DNA of 64,000 nucleotides from Lysinibacillus sp. BPa_S21 (GCF_023337795.1 NZ_JALIRS010000005.1:1-64000); one strand, 5' to 3'; numbered from the stretch's first letter, positions 35,416-45,802 are shown. Translations and numbers: made by a program. Notes: a model not told the origin generated them from the letters alone.

Positions 35416-36090
35416 TTACAACGGCCCTGAAATTCCTTGACGACGAATCATGATAAAGTGTGCTGCAAGTAATGCAAACAATACTGCAGGTAAGAAGAAT
35501 ACATGAATCGCAAAGAATCGTGTTAACGTTTGAGCACCAAGAATAGTTGAGTCACCCGCTAATAAGATTTTAATCCATTCACCGATAAACGGTACAGATG
35601 CAGCAATTTGGATACCTACTTTTGTAGCGAATAATGCTTTCATATCCCAAGGCAATAAGTATCCTGTAAAACCTAGACCCATCATTACACCGAAAATACC
35701 TACACCAACCATCCAGTTTAATTCACGAGGTTTCTTATAAGAACCTGTAAAGAATACACGAAGAGTATGTAAGAACATCATTACGATTACTAATGAAGCT
35801 CCCCAGTGGTGCATACCGCGTACGATTTCACCAAATGCTACTTCGTTTTGTAAATAATAAACTGATTTCCAAGCATTTACTACATCTGGTACGTAATACA
35901 TTGTTAAAAACATACCTGATAGTATTTGAATCACTGTGATGAAGAATGTTAATCCACCAAAACAGTAAACGAATGCTGAAAAATGATGTGCAGGGTTCAC
36001 GTGCTCTGGCACTTCGTGGTCGGCAATATCACGCCAAATCGGTGTAATATCTAAGCGTTCATCGACCCAATCATAAATTTTATTTAGCAC
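35416..36090 (-). CDS. qcrB: Menaquinol:cytochrome c reductase cytochrome b subunit
   Basis: A 224-residue four-helix cytochrome b6-type subunit. The haem ligands lie in MHHWGASLVIVMMFLHTLR and in FAIHVFFLP/AAHFIMIR. Cys43 (FVYCFGG) matches the cysteine that covalently binds an extra haem in Bacillus QcrB. It lies 14 bp after qcrA. Confidence 0.97.
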   Translation of the reverse strand: MLNKIYDWVDERLDITPIWRDIADHEVPEHVNPAHHFSAFVYCFGGLTFFITVIQILSGMFLTMYYVPDVVNAWKSVYYLQNEVAFGEIVRGMHHWGASLVIVMMFLHTLRVFFTGSYKKPRELNWMVGVGIFGVMMGLGFTGYLLPWDMKALFATKVGIQIAASVPFIGEWIKILLAGDSTILGAQTLTRFFAIHVFFLPAVLFALLAAHFIMIRRQGISGPL

Positions 36091-36104
36091 TTTTTTGTAC
36101 CCCC

Positions 36105-36611
36105 TTACTTAACTAGAGTATTTGCACGAATTGGACCAAGCGATAAGTAACCGTCTTCTTCTTTTACTTCATATTCATCCAACGGACCTAACGGTGGTGT
36201 TCCTTTTACGTTGTTACCATTCTTCTCGTAGCGTCCACCATGACAAGAACAGAAGAATTGATCTGGGTGTGTTGAATCTGATCCCCAATCCACCATACAT
36301 CCTAAATGCTTACAAACAGGAGATAATGCAACGATTTGATCGCCTTGTTTGAAAACCCATGCTACGTTTGTTACTTCTGATTTGTACCATGCATCAACTT
36401 GTTCAAATTTTAAGTCAACTTTAACAGGTTTTTCAGTAATATCAGCGATTTTATGCTCTGTTTTTATAAAGTTCCCACCTGCATGACTTTGTAGTACTGG
36501 GTCTATTGCAAAACGAAGCATTGGCATCAGCATACCCGCCGCCATAAAGCCACCTACACCAGTAAGTGTATAACTTAGGAATTGACGACGTGAAACTCGA
36601 TTATTACTCAT
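36105..36611 (-). CDS. qcrA: Menaquinol:cytochrome c reductase Rieske iron-sulfur subunit
   Basis: A 168-residue Rieske protein. An N-terminal basic segment and one helix (about 10-30, SRRQFLSY...GGFMAAGML) look like a twin-arginine type anchor. The 2Fe-2S ligands are CKHLGC (about 107-112) and CSCHGG (about 127-132). It takes electrons from menaquinol for the bc complex. It is first of the operon. Confidence 0.97.
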   Translation of the reverse strand: MSNNRVSRRQFLSYTLTGVGGFMAAGMLMPMLRFAIDPVLQSHAGGNFIKTEHKIADITEKPVKVDLKFEQVDAWYKSEVTNVAWVFKQGDQIVALSPVCKHLGCMVDWGSDSTHPDQFFCSCHGGRYEKNGNNVKGTPPLGPLDEYEVKEEDGYLSLGPIRANTLVK

Positions 36612-36684
36612 TTTTTTCCCCCCTCTAACTTAAAGGTCAGTCCAACGGACAGTCTTTTACAAATAGTAATACTAGGACATATCT

Positions 36685-36713
36685 ATGATATATCAACTCC
36701 ATAGCTTGGTCAA
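36685..36713 (-). promoter_or_regulatory. Probable qcrA promoter
   Basis: TTGACC, a 17-bp spacer, then TATCAT, with the qcrA start 74 bp downstream. Confidence 0.6.
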
Positions 36714-36765
36714 TATAGCATTCTGTGGAAAGCTGGAGAATGTGAACATTTATTGAAACAAATTG

Positions 36766-37215
36766 TTAAATCTGTGCCCATTTGGTCGAAAGCATCGGAA
36801 TCACTTGTCGCAATTGATCTTCGAGAATGGAGTTCTTCACGCCTCTATCCATACTTTCTAACGGAATTGCTGGTAGCCAAATAACATTTACTTCCTCTCC
36901 AATATTTGTCCAAAAATGGTCACAAGTAATGAAGAACACATGCTTAAAACCAGCATTATGTAATTGTGCCTCTAATTGCTTCGGCAGATCTTCGTTTTTT
37001 AATGTTGCACTACTCGAAAATGGTGGCATCAGTAATAAACGACCTTTAAACTGTTGTTCTATAAAAGATGTAAGCGATAACAAAAAATCTGCTTCTGTAC
37101 CACTTTGTTTCATTTTTTCAGGAGTTAAATCGACGGATACGAGCGGAACAATAGCTGTATCGATAAATTCCTTCTGTGCCATAAACGATGTCACATCGCT
37201 TGCATTAAAATACAT
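36766..37215 (-). CDS. ypiF: DUF2487 protein (YpiF)
   Basis: A 149-residue soluble protein of DUF2487, as found just upstream of qcrA in B. subtilis. It contains LVSVDLTPEKMKQ and VIWLPAIPLESM. The function is unknown; constant position by qcr suggests a link to the bc complex. The qcrA promoter lies between the two genes, so it need not be cotranscribed. Confidence 0.88.
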   Translation of the reverse strand: MYFNASDVTSFMAQKEFIDTAIVPLVSVDLTPEKMKQSGTEADFLLSLTSFIEQQFKGRLLLMPPFSSSATLKNEDLPKQLEAQLHNAGFKHVFFITCDHFWTNIGEEVNVIWLPAIPLESMDRGVKNSILEDQLRQVIPMLSTKWAQI

Positions 37216-37394
37216 CTTTACAAACCTCCTCTAGTTGCATAAATCAATTTCGCCTTCATCGTAGCTATCGCTACAAATAAAAAAATGCCCTTCTCCACTC
37301 TTCAATAGGATAACCAATAAAAAGTGAAAACAATCATTCACTTGCTATGTTATCATATTGAGGTAGATAAAGGACATTCAATTTTTACTTTTAA

Positions 37395-37952
37395 CTATCG
37401 TAAATTAGCCGTTTCCTTTAAAGCTTGTAACAAATTTGACAATTCATAAAACCGCTCTTCATCTCCCTGATCGAGAGCTTCATCAATTTGCGCGAGTAAT
37501 TTTTCTTCTTGGAATACGAGTAAGCTGTTGGAAAGCAGCTCTTCTGCCAGTAAACGGTCTTTTTCACTAACTATCAGTGCTTCTGGCATATAAGGGTTTT
37601 CTTCAAGAACTGCTAAGTATTGTGCACTTGGTGGTATATTTGGAAAATTCAATTGGATATACATATCTTCATGCTCATGCAAACGTAAATCATGGAAGGA
37701 TTTCTCAGCATCTGCTGTCATTACATTGCCTTTGTAAAAACGAAACGGCACACCTGTTGAGTCAACAGTTGACATTACCATTGCTCTAGGGCAATAGTGA
37801 GCTTCTTCAACAAATCGAATCCGTTTTAATAGCTCATCGTTGCTTAATAAGTAATTCAGAATCCATACACACTCACGACGTTTCAATTGATAATTTTTTA
37901 AAAACCATCTAACAAATGCTTTTTTATCGACAACTGATACAGAAGCAGTCAT
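37395..37952 (-). CDS. ypiB: UPF0302/IDEAL-domain protein (YpiB)
   Basis: A 185-residue protein. Residues 1-125 are the UPF0302 domain (RWFLKNYQLKRRECVWILNY). The C-terminal 35 residues are an IDEAL motif (IDEALDQGDEERFYELSNLL). The function is not defined. The ATG at 37952 has AAAGGAGG; a GTG two codons before is less well spaced. It starts 14 bp after ypiA. Confidence 0.9.
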   Translation of the reverse strand: MTASVSVVDKKAFVRWFLKNYQLKRRECVWILNYLLSNDELLKRIRFVEEAHYCPRAMVMSTVDSTGVPFRFYKGNVMTADAEKSFHDLRLHEHEDMYIQLNFPNIPPSAQYLAVLEENPYMPEALIVSEKDRLLAEELLSNSLLVFQEEKLLAQIDEALDQGDEERFYELSNLLQALKETANLR

Positions 37953-37966
37953 ACCCACTCCCTCCT

Positions 37967-39229
37967 TTACTCAAATTCTAAGGTTTCTAACTTCTCTTGC
38001 CACTCAAGTTCACCTGGCTGAATAGTTATTAATTGACCGAGTACTTCTTTAGCTTCTGAACGCTTGCCTTCCTCTAATAAGAAATAAACATATTTCCCCA
38101 AAAATGCTGCGTCTTCCTTAAAATCATTATATGCCAAACGGTAAAATTCGTATGCACGGTCGTACAATTCTAAATTTTCATATGCATGCGCTGCAAACGG
38201 GTATAACGTGCTCCATTCAAAATCATTTTTTTGCAACGTTTCAAATAATTCAATAACATCCTCATGACGCTCTTGCTGTGCCAACACAGAGATTAAAGCT
38301 AATACTGCCTCCATGTATTCAGGATCTAAAGCAATAGCTTCACGCAGATGCTGTTCACCCTCAGCTGGCAAACCCGTTTTTAAAGCCATTTTACCTGCGA
38401 ATAAATATAAAGACTTATCATATTCATCACGCTTTAATCCTTCGAGAATAGCAGCGTAAGCTTTTTTATTGTCCTCCGTCATGGCGTAGCTTTCAGCAAG
38501 CAATAAATAAGCAGAAAAATAATCAGGGTCTAATTCTTTTAATTCCTCTAATTGTTTAATGGCCATTTCATATTTTTGTGATTGGAAGGCTGAATACGCT
38601 GCACCAAATAAAACATCTGGCTTTACTTCATCATCCAGTGCTTTTAAATAGTAATCTAAGGCCGTTTCATAGGCAGCTCCTGCGCGGTACACCTCAGCAA
38701 GTCGCTCAACAAGACTAACCCCAGCAAATTCTATTTGTTGTTCATATAATTCTTCATATAGTCTCGCAGCCTCTAAAAAACGACCAGTTTCAAATAAAAG
38801 CTCCGCTTTAGCAAACTGTAATAATGGCTCTTCTGGTAATATAGATAGCGCCTCGTTGATGCGCATTTCTGCTACTTCAAATAACCCTTGCATTTGATAA
38901 TAATCCGCTAATACTAATAATGCTTGCGGATATTCTGGAGATGTCTCCTCTACTTCTAATAAAAAATCTAACGCTTCATCTTCATCACCCAGTTCCATTA
39001 ATACGTTTGCACGATCAATTTTTAACTGTGCCTCTTCTGGGAATAAAAATTGTAAATGCTCCAGTACACGGTCAGCTTCCTTCATATATCCATATTGCAT
39101 AAATACTTCGGCTAGCGTATAAATTTCCTCAGGTAGCTCCTTTGTTAAAAATGATTCCAGTAGCTGTTCAATTAGTGCTAAGTCCCCTTGTTCAAGAGCT
39201 TGCATCATTTCAGTCATCGCATTGTTCAC
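37967..39229 (-). CDS. ypiA: TPR-repeat protein (YpiA)
   Basis: A 420-residue protein made almost entirely of tetratricopeptide repeats, about ten helix pairs of 34 residues (for example ALDYYLKALDDEVKPDVLFG and AIALDPEYMEAVLALISVLA). It is acidic. Its partner is unknown. GTG at 39229 is preferred because AGGTGA lies six bases before it; the ATG two codons earlier overlaps that site. It follows aroA after its terminator, in B. subtilis order. Confidence 0.9.
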   Translation of the reverse strand: MNNAMTEMMQALEQGDLALIEQLLESFLTKELPEEIYTLAEVFMQYGYMKEADRVLEHLQFLFPEEAQLKIDRANVLMELGDEDEALDFLLEVEETSPEYPQALLVLADYYQMQGLFEVAEMRINEALSILPEEPLLQFAKAELLFETGRFLEAARLYEELYEQQIEFAGVSLVERLAEVYRAGAAYETALDYYLKALDDEVKPDVLFGAAYSAFQSQKYEMAIKQLEELKELDPDYFSAYLLLAESYAMTEDNKKAYAAILEGLKRDEYDKSLYLFAGKMALKTGLPAEGEQHLREAIALDPEYMEAVLALISVLAQQERHEDVIELFETLQKNDFEWSTLYPFAAHAYENLELYDRAYEFYRLAYNDFKEDAAFLGKYVYFLLEEGKRSEAKEVLGQLITIQPGELEWQEKLETLEFE

Positions 39230-39289
39230 AGTCATTCACCTATTCTTTCATTAATACCTTTATGCTACATAACATTTTCTTTCGAAACA

Positions 39290-39320
39290 AGAAAAAACTC
39301 CCCAAATGACTTGGAGAGTC
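39290..39320 (-). terminator. Terminator after aroA
   Basis: On the minus strand ACTCTCCAA pairs with TTTGGGGAGT around GTCA, followed by TTTTTTC. It closes the aromatic operon before ypiA. Confidence 0.88.
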
Positions 39321-39341
39321 AAGTATCGACTTTACTTTACT

Positions 39342-40628
39342 TTATTTTACTTCCTCTATATGTTCGAAAAACGATGGATAAGAAACCGCAATACATTCTG
39401 CGTCATCTAAAGTGACAGCACCATCTGCTATTAATGCTGCCACAGCGCCCATCATTCCTATGCGATGGTCACCATAAGTTTTAATGCTTGCACTACGTAA
39501 TGGCGTTGGTCCTTCAATGATCATTCCATCCTCAGTCGCTTCAATTGTAGCACCTAGTTTTTTCAATTCATCCACTACAGCTGTTATCCGGTCTGTTTCC
39601 TTCACTTTTAACTCCTCGGCATCCTTAATAATCGTTTTACCGTTCGCCTGCGTTGCTAATAAAGCAAGGATTGGGATTTCATCGATAAGACGAGGAATAA
39701 TATCTCCTTCAATTGTAGTTCCCTTTAATGCTGACGTTTCAATTGTAATTGTTGCTGTCGGCTCTGATTGGTTATCTTCATTCGGCAGAACTGTTATAGC
39801 TGCCCCCATACTCTGAAGCACTTCGATGATACCATCTCGCGTTGGATTAACTCCGACATTTTCTAGCGTTACTTTACTATTTTCACAAATTGCTCCTGCT
39901 ACTAAGAAAAAGGCAGCAGATGAAATATCACCTGGCACAGACACATGTGTCCCTGTTAAAGTTTGCCCTCCTTTTAATGATATAACACCACTCACCTCAT
40001 CAACCTGTGCACCAAATTGGCGTAGCATTCTCTCCGTATGATCTCGAGATACTTCATTTTCTCGCACAATTGTAGTACCTTTAGCGCGTAAACCTGCCAG
40101 TAAAATAGCTGACTTCACCTGTGCACTCGCAACTGGCATATGGTAGTCAATAGCTTGTAATGCTGTACCTTGGATAGCTAATGGCGTATATTGTCCATCT
40201 GCCCTTCCAGTAATGTGTGCACCCATTTGACGTAACGGATCAATAACACGGCGCATCGGTCGTTTTCCAATAGATGCATCCCCCGTCATTACTGAATGTA
40301 CATTAGATCCAGCTAAAATCCCTAGCATTAAACGTGTCGTCGTACCAGAGTTACCTGTGTATAGTACCTCTGTAGGCTCTTGCCACCCCTCAATGCCTGG
40401 ACTGTCAATGGATACATTTGTTCCTTCAACGTCAATTTTTACACCGAGCTTTCGGAAGCAATCAATTGTACTCAAACAATCCTCACCTAATAAAAAGCCT
40501 TCAACTGTCGTTTTACCCGTTGCAATCGCTCCAAACATTACAGAACGGTGAGATACAGATTTATCACCTGGAATCGTTAAAGTCCCTTGTAAAGAAGGTT
40601 TATCATATTGTAATATTTTTTCACTCAT
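39342..40628 (-). CDS. aroA: 3-phosphoshikimate 1-carboxyvinyltransferase (EPSP synthase)
   Basis: A 428-residue shikimate-pathway enzyme that joins shikimate 3-phosphate and phosphoenolpyruvate. It has all four motifs quoted for class II (naturally glyphosate-tolerant type) enzymes: PGDKS, RDHTE, SAQVK and NPTR. Active-site segments [10 protein letters not shown] and KVKETDRI are intact. The ATG at 40628 has GGAGGGAAGAACG. It is last of the aromatic operon, separated from tyrA by a hairpin without a T run. (B. subtilis calls this gene aroE.). Confidence 0.96.
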   Translation of the reverse strand: MSEKILQYDKPSLQGTLTIPGDKSVSHRSVMFGAIATGKTTVEGFLLGEDCLSTIDCFRKLGVKIDVEGTNVSIDSPGIEGWQEPTEVLYTGNSGTTTRLMLGILAGSNVHSVMTGDASIGKRPMRRVIDPLRQMGAHITGRADGQYTPLAIQGTALQAIDYHMPVASAQVKSAILLAGLRAKGTTIVRENEVSRDHTERMLRQFGAQVDEVSGVISLKGGQTLTGTHVSVPGDISSAAFFLVAGAICENSKVTLENVGVNPTRDGIIEVLQSMGAAITVLPNEDNQSEPTATITIETSALKGTTIEGDIIPRLIDEIPILALLATQANGKTIIKDAEELKVKETDRITAVVDELKKLGATIEATEDGMIIEGPTPLRSASIKTYGDHRIGMMGAVAALIADGAVTLDDAECIAVSYPSFFEHIEEVK

Positions 40629-40652
40629 CGTTCTTCCCTCCAATATGAAGAT

Positions 40653-40680
40653 AGAAAGCGCCGCAATTCCGACGCTTTCT
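40653..40680 (-). other. Intercistronic hairpin between tyrA and aroA
   Basis: AGAAAGCGTCG pairs with CGGCGCTTTCT around GAATTG. On the minus strand it is followed by ATCTTCATATT, not a T run, so it should not terminate. It may stabilise or partition the operon mRNA. The T run on the other strand has no gene to serve. Confidence 0.6.
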
Positions 40681-40690
40681 TTTAAACTAT

Positions 40691-41788
40691 CTATGAAATA
40701 TAGGTTTCATAATTAGCACGTTTTTGTATACACGCTGCTGCACGTTCACGGTCACTTTCACTTTGTAAACTAATAACAAGAATCCCGAAAACGTCTTCCC
40801 GCGACTCTACGATACGTAAATTCGTAATACTAATCGCTTCGTCTGCAAGTAAACCTGTCACTTCAGAAATAACCCCCGGATAGTCAGGAACGTCAACATA
40901 TAAATCAAATGATGTGAACATGGCTCCTGCACTTATCGGTAATTCATCCCTTAGCTCTTTGGCCATCGCAAAGTATTGTTCAATGTCCTCTGAGCCACCA
41001 TTTAAAAGCAGCTCCTTAACCCGACCCATTTCCTTTTCCCAGCCTTCTAGCTGTGCAATAAGCTCATCTCGATTTTGTAATGTTATATCTCGCCATAAAA
41101 TCGGATTGGATGACGCAATACGCGTTACATCACGGAAGCCCCCAGCTGCAAGCGAACGTGTCATTGGGTACTCCCCATTTTCTCCGCCCAACTGATGCAC
41201 AAGAGAAGCTGCCACAACATGTGGGAAGTGACTAACTACAGCTGTCATATGATCATGCTCTCGAGCTGATACACTAACAACCTTTGCATGTGTAAATTTT
41301 AATAGACTTTCAAGCTGTGCCATATTGACAATTTCTTCACCAGCAAGCGGTGTTAACATATAATAGGCATTTTCAAAAAGGTGAGCCTTTGCAGCTAAAA
41401 CACCGCTTTTATGTGAGCCAGCCATTGGATGTCCTCCAATAAAGGTAATGCCTAACTCACGTAGTTCCCCAGCCTTTTGCATAATCATCTTCTTTGTACT
41501 ACCTGTATCTGTTACGATTACTTTATTTTTTAACGGCCATGTTTTTAATTGTTCCATCCATTCAAGTGTTGCATTGACGGGTGTTCCAAAAATGATAACA
41601 TCCGCGTCAGCTGCTGCTTCTTTTGGATCTGTCACAATATCATGAACAATATTTAACTCTTTCGCATGTTCACGTGTTTTCGGCTCCATATCATAGCCAA
41701 TAATTTTTGTTTCTGGCGCTTTTTGTAATGCTAAGGCAATCGAGCCACCAATTAGGCCTAGCCCAATTACGAGCACGTTACGTGTCAT
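40691..41788 (-). CDS. tyrA: Prephenate dehydrogenase with ACT domain
   Basis: A 365-residue NAD-dependent enzyme of tyrosine synthesis. It has [14 protein letters not shown] at the N-terminus and [14 protein letters not shown] in the active site. A C-terminal ACT domain (about 290-365, [20 protein letters not shown]) suggests feedback control by tyrosine or another amino acid. The ATGA overlap with hisC implies coupling. Confidence 0.95.
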   Translation of the reverse strand: MTRNVLVIGLGLIGGSIALALQKAPETKIIGYDMEPKTREHAKELNIVHDIVTDPKEAAADADVIIFGTPVNATLEWMEQLKTWPLKNKVIVTDTGSTKKMIMQKAGELRELGITFIGGHPMAGSHKSGVLAAKAHLFENAYYMLTPLAGEEIVNMAQLESLLKFTHAKVVSVSAREHDHMTAVVSHFPHVVAASLVHQLGGENGEYPMTRSLAAGGFRDVTRIASSNPILWRDITLQNRDELIAQLEGWEKEMGRVKELLLNGGSEDIEQYFAMAKELRDELPISAGAMFTSFDLYVDVPDYPGVISEVTGLLADEAISITNLRIVESREDVFGILVISLQSESDRERAAACIQKRANYETYIS

Positions 41789-42885
41789 GCAAAAACTCCT
41801 TGCTCTTTAAGGACGTCTTCAAGGTGACTTAACAGTGCTTCATTTTGAGCCTCAGTTCCGATTGTCACACGGATAAACCCAGGTAATCCTAACGCATTTC
41901 CGCTACGGATTATAAAGCCTCGTTTCATCAGCTCATTGAAAACTACATCACTATCAGCATTCGTATTAAAGAAAATAAAGTTCGTATCAGAAGGGAAGTA
42001 TTTTAGATTATGTTTTTCGCAAAATTCAATATATTGTTTTTTACCTTTTTCATTTGCTTCACGGCAAGCTTTAATATATTCTTTATCGCTTAAAGCGATT
42101 GTCGCAACTGCTTGACTTAAAATTGTATTATTAAATGGCGCTCTAACTGGATCGAGTTTAGCAATTACGTCTGGTTGCGCAATTGCATAACCCACACGGA
42201 AAGAAGCGAGACCATATGCTTTTGAGAATGTACGCATTAATAGTACATTGGGAAACTCGTCAATTAAAGGTAGAGTATCTTTATGGCCAGGGTGCGTTAC
42301 GTATTCGATATATGCTTCATCTAAAACTACTAACACATCTCTTGGTACCTTAGCTAAAAATGCACGCAATTCAACATCAGGTATCACAACACCTGTTGGA
42401 TTATTTGGACTACAAACCCAAACGATCGAAGTGTTGTCATCAATTGCTGCTATCATAGCATTGAGATTATGTGCACCTTCGACACAAGGAACTTTACGTA
42501 CCTCCGCGCCTTCTATTTCAGCATTGTGCCAGTATTGAGAGAAGGATGGGTCTGCCATCACTGTATTGACACCTGGATACAACAATGCACGAGTAATAAT
42601 CGCAATAATATCGTCAGATCCGTTACCAAAAAGAAGCTGTGTTTCTTTGACACCTAGATGATTTGCAACAGCTGTACGTAAATTTTGTGCATAACCGTCT
42701 GGATAGATCGCATGATTTACAGAATTATTTTGTAAATAAGCAGTTACCTTAGGTGAGCACCCAAATGGGTTTTCATTAGATGCTAGTTTTACGACTTCTT
42801 GTAAACCATATTCACGTTGTACTTCTTCAATTGGTTTACCAGGCTTATATGCTTGCATACCGTCCAATTGTTGTTTCCATTTCAT
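41785..42885 (-). CDS. hisC: Histidinol-phosphate / aromatic amino acid aminotransferase
   Basis: A 366-residue class II PLP aminotransferase. The PLP lysine is in RTFSKAYGLASFRVGY, and SPNNPTGVV and YIEYV are conserved. In Bacillus one HisC serves histidine, tyrosine and phenylalanine synthesis, which explains its place in an aromatic operon. The ATG at 42885 has GAGGAG nine bases upstream. It follows aroH directly; in B. subtilis six trp genes lie between the two. Confidence 0.94.
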   Translation of the reverse strand: MKWKQQLDGMQAYKPGKPIEEVQREYGLQEVVKLASNENPFGCSPKVTAYLQNNSVNHAIYPDGYAQNLRTAVANHLGVKETQLLFGNGSDDIIAIITRALLYPGVNTVMADPSFSQYWHNAEIEGAEVRKVPCVEGAHNLNAMIAAIDDNTSIVWVCSPNNPTGVVIPDVELRAFLAKVPRDVLVVLDEAYIEYVTHPGHKDTLPLIDEFPNVLLMRTFSKAYGLASFRVGYAIAQPDVIAKLDPVRAPFNNTILSQAVATIALSDKEYIKACREANEKGKKQYIEFCEKHNLKYFPSDTNFIFFNTNADSDVVFNELMKRGFIIRSGNALGLPGFIRVTIGTEAQNEALLSHLEDVLKEQGVFA

Positions 42886-42902
42886 CTCAAACATCTCCTC
42901 TA

Positions 42903-43271
42903 TTATTTAGCTTGGGCTAAATCTGGTCTTAATTTAACTGCATCATTGAGATACAAGTGTTTAACATCCTTTTGTGCCACTTCCACATTCGCATGTATTA
43001 ATACACGAATACAAAGTGGCAATGCGTTCGGCACGTCCATTTCATGCGTACACATGACAGGTACATATTGCCACCCGTCCATTAATCGTACAGCACGTGC
43101 CGGAAATGCTGACGTAATATCAGGTGTTGTGGATATTAGTATGGAAGCAATATCATCAACTTCTACATGATTAGCTGCTACTACTTCACGCACTAATCTT
43201 GCTGTTTCATCCCATACAAGCTCTGGCTTGTCAGATTCAATTGTAATTGCTCCTCTTAGTCCACGAATCAT
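42903..43271 (-). CDS. aroH: Chorismate mutase, AroH type
   Basis: A 122-residue monofunctional mutase of the trimeric AroH fold. It has RGLRGAITIESD, the active-site Arg/Glu in STTPDITSAFPARAVR and MDVPNALPLCIRV. It turns chorismate into prephenate. It overlaps the aroB end by 4 bases (ATGA). Confidence 0.96.
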   Translation of the reverse strand: MIRGLRGAITIESDKPELVWDETARLVREVVAANHVEVDDIASILISTTPDITSAFPARAVRLMDGWQYVPVMCTHEMDVPNALPLCIRVLIHANVEVAQKDVKHLYLNDAVKLRPDLAQAK

Positions 43272-44359
43272 ACAAGCACCTCCGCTAATAGCTGTCGGAA
43301 TTCAGCATCTACTTCTCTGCACTCTGCTAAATCAATTGGTCGCACGAAAGGCTTACCAATTTTATCCAACAACACAAATTGTAAAATACCATATTCCGCT
43401 TTTTTATCTTTCATTAAATACTCTGTTAACTGTTCAAAGGAATATTCTTTCACAGCTTCAAATGGATAACCATTCTTCACTGCAAATTGTAAAAATGCTG
43501 ACGTGAAGTTACGGTCTAATTCACCGTATCGTTCACTTAATAATAAACAATAAACAAGCCCAATCATGACAGCCTCGCCATGTGCCACTTTTCCATAACC
43601 AGCTGCAGCTTCAATGGCATGCCCATAAGTATGACCTAAATTTAAAAATTTCCGCACAGATTGCTCCGTTTCATCCTCTGCTACGATTTGCGCTTTTACT
43701 TCAATTCCTTTTCTAAGTTGCTCCGCTAATTCTTCTGTAGTGAAATGAATAACTGTTTCTGCAGCCATTAATTCCTCTAACCACGCTGCATTAGAAATCA
43801 TCGCATGCTTGATCACTTCTGCTGTTCCTGAACGTACTTCGCGTTCAGATAAGCTCTCGATAAATACAGTATCGTAAATAACTCCCTCGGGCTGATAAAA
43901 CGCACCAATCATATTTTTACCTAGTGGATGGTTAATAGCTGTTTTACCGCCTACTGCTGAGTCATGTGCTAAAATCGTCGTTGGGATTTGAATAAACGGT
44001 ACTCCACGCATATAAGTGGCTGCAACAAAGCCTGTTAAATCACCTACAGCTCCCCCACCAAATGCAAAAATAAAAGATTTGCGTGAGCATTTTTGTTCAA
44101 GTAAAAATGTTTGTGCCGCATAGTATTGTTCAAAGGTTTTACATGCCTCACCACCTGGTAAGATGAAAATCTCAAAATGATAAGGGAAATTCGCCTTAAA
44201 ATAATCGCCTTGCGCCGCCCACACATTAGCATCCGTAAAAACAATGAGCTTATCAGCTTTTTGAAGCTTAGCATCAAATACTTTTACTGCTTCAGCTAAA
44301 AAATTATGACCAAGGATAACCTCATATTGATGTGATCTCGTCGCTACTGGTACTCGCAT
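43268..44359 (-). CDS. aroB: 3-dehydroquinate synthase
   Basis: A 363-residue NAD- and metal-dependent enzyme, second step of the shikimate pathway. Conserved FGGGAVGDLTGFVAATYMRG, DSAVGGKTAINHPLGKN and the metal ligands in NLGHTYGHAIE are present. It lies three bases after aroC. Confidence 0.97.
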   Translation of the reverse strand: MRVPVATRSHQYEVILGHNFLAEAVKVFDAKLQKADKLIVFTDANVWAAQGDYFKANFPYHFEIFILPGGEACKTFEQYYAAQTFLLEQKCSRKSFIFAFGGGAVGDLTGFVAATYMRGVPFIQIPTTILAHDSAVGGKTAINHPLGKNMIGAFYQPEGVIYDTVFIESLSEREVRSGTAEVIKHAMISNAAWLEELMAAETVIHFTTEELAEQLRKGIEVKAQIVAEDETEQSVRKFLNLGHTYGHAIEAAAGYGKVAHGEAVMIGLVYCLLLSERYGELDRNFTSAFLQFAVKNGYPFEAVKEYSFEQLTEYLMKDKKAEYGILQFVLLDKIGKPFVRPIDLAECREVDAEFRQLLAEVLV

Positions 44360-44362
44360 AAA

Positions 44363-45544
44363 TTAGAACTCCTTTGTATAACGACGATGTTCGTCGATTT
44401 GAGCTTTGAGTTGAGGTAATTGATCGCTATGGAATTGTTCCATTATTGCATTCGCTATTTCCCAGGCAATAACGTGCTCAGCAACAACTGATGCTGCTGG
44501 TACCGCACAGCTATCCGAGCGCTCTACACTAGCTTTAAATGGCTCTTTCGATTCAATATCAACACTTTGCAACGGTTTATATAATGTAGGGATTGGTTTC
44601 ATGACACCTCTTACGACAATAGGCATTCCAGTAGACATTCCACCTTCTAAACCACCAAGTCGATTTGTTGCACGTGTATAGCCTTCTTCCTCTGACCAAA
44701 TGATTTCATCATGTACTTCAGAGCCTTTACGCCGTGCCATTTCAAAACCAATTCCAAACTCAACACCTTTAAATGCATTGATAGATAACATAGCAGCGGC
44801 TAATTTCGAATCTAACTTACGGTCATAATGAGTATATGAACCTACACCAGCTGGTACTCCTTCAACGATGACTTCGACAACGCCACCAATTGAGTCACCC
44901 GCTTTTTTTGCTTCATCAATTGCCTCCACCATTTTTGCAGATGCCTCTGGGTCAACACAATAGCAAGGATCTGACTCTACAATGGCACGAATTTCATCAA
45001 CAGATTTTCCTTCCACTAAGGAAGTGTCTGCCTTAATACCAACGATTTCTGTTACATGTGCCACTATAGAAATGCCTAATTCATTTAATAACGCTTTTGC
45101 AACTGAACCCACTGCTACACGAACAGTTGTCTCACGCGCAGAGGAACGCTCTAATACATTTCGTAAATCACGGTGTCCGTATTTCATGCCACCTACCAAA
45201 TCTGCATGTCCAGGACGTGGACGTGAAATTTGACGTTTAATCTCTTCAGGATTCACATCTTCCGCTAACGGTTCTGCTCCCATAATCTTTGTCCAGTGCT
45301 TCCAGTCATCATTTGTAACAACGAGTGCTACGGGAGAACCAAGTGTTTGGCCATGACGAACACCAGCGACTATTTCCACTGTATCCGTTTCGATTTGCAT
45401 ACGGCGACCGCGCCCATGCCCTCCTTGACGACGTTTTAAATCATGGTTAATTTTTTCTACTGTAATTGGTAAGAGCGACGGTAAGCCCTCTATAATTGTT
45501 GTTAATTGAGGTCCATGTGACTCTCCGGCTGTTAAGTAACGCAT
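44363..45544 (-). CDS. aroC: Chorismate synthase
   Basis: A 393-residue FMN-dependent enzyme, last step to chorismate. It starts [13 protein letters not shown] and has [12 protein letters not shown] and the RPGHADL motif. The ATG at 45544 has AAGGGAGAAAGTGTTT. It is first of the aromatic operon, with a TATAGT -10-like box about 35 bp upstream. (B. subtilis name: aroF.). Confidence 0.97.
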   Translation of the reverse strand: MRYLTAGESHGPQLTTIIEGLPSLLPITVEKINHDLKRRQGGHGRGRRMQIETDTVEIVAGVRHGQTLGSPVALVVTNDDWKHWTKIMGAEPLAEDVNPEEIKRQISRPRPGHADLVGGMKYGHRDLRNVLERSSARETTVRVAVGSVAKALLNELGISIVAHVTEIVGIKADTSLVEGKSVDEIRAIVESDPCYCVDPEASAKMVEAIDEAKKAGDSIGGVVEVIVEGVPAGVGSYTHYDRKLDSKLAAAMLSINAFKGVEFGIGFEMARRKGSEVHDEIIWSEEEGYTRATNRLGGLEGGMSTGMPIVVRGVMKPIPTLYKPLQSVDIESKEPFKASVERSDSCAVPAASVVAEHVIAWEIANAIMEQFHSDQLPQLKAQIDEHRRYTKEF

Positions 45545-45762
45545 AAACACTTTCTCCCTTCAACTCGCTAAAGTATGTATTTTTCACTATAACATATATT
45601 CTCTAAAAAAACAGTCCTTTTGCAATTGTCTTTTAAGACTCATTTTAAATCATTCGCAAATTCCGAACTGTTCCAGCAAATTCATTTTCAAATTAGAATA
45701 TTCTGAACGATTTACATAGAAAAAGATCTTCATTAATTATTAATCTTCATCAATCTAACTAA

Positions 45763-45802
45763 TAAAAAATACGCTTTTGCTTATGGCAAAGCGAAAAGCG
45801 TA
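45763..45802 (-). terminator. Terminator of cheR
   Basis: On the minus strand ACGCTTTTCGCTT pairs with AAGCAAAAGCGT, followed by ATTTTTTATT. Apart from this and the aroC promoter region, 45545-45887 shows nothing. Confidence 0.88.

Noticed and set aside
42903..45544. TRAP-binding GAG/UAG leader in front of the aromatic genes
   Set aside because: I searched by eye upstream of aroC and around aroH and saw no regularly spaced run of these triplets.
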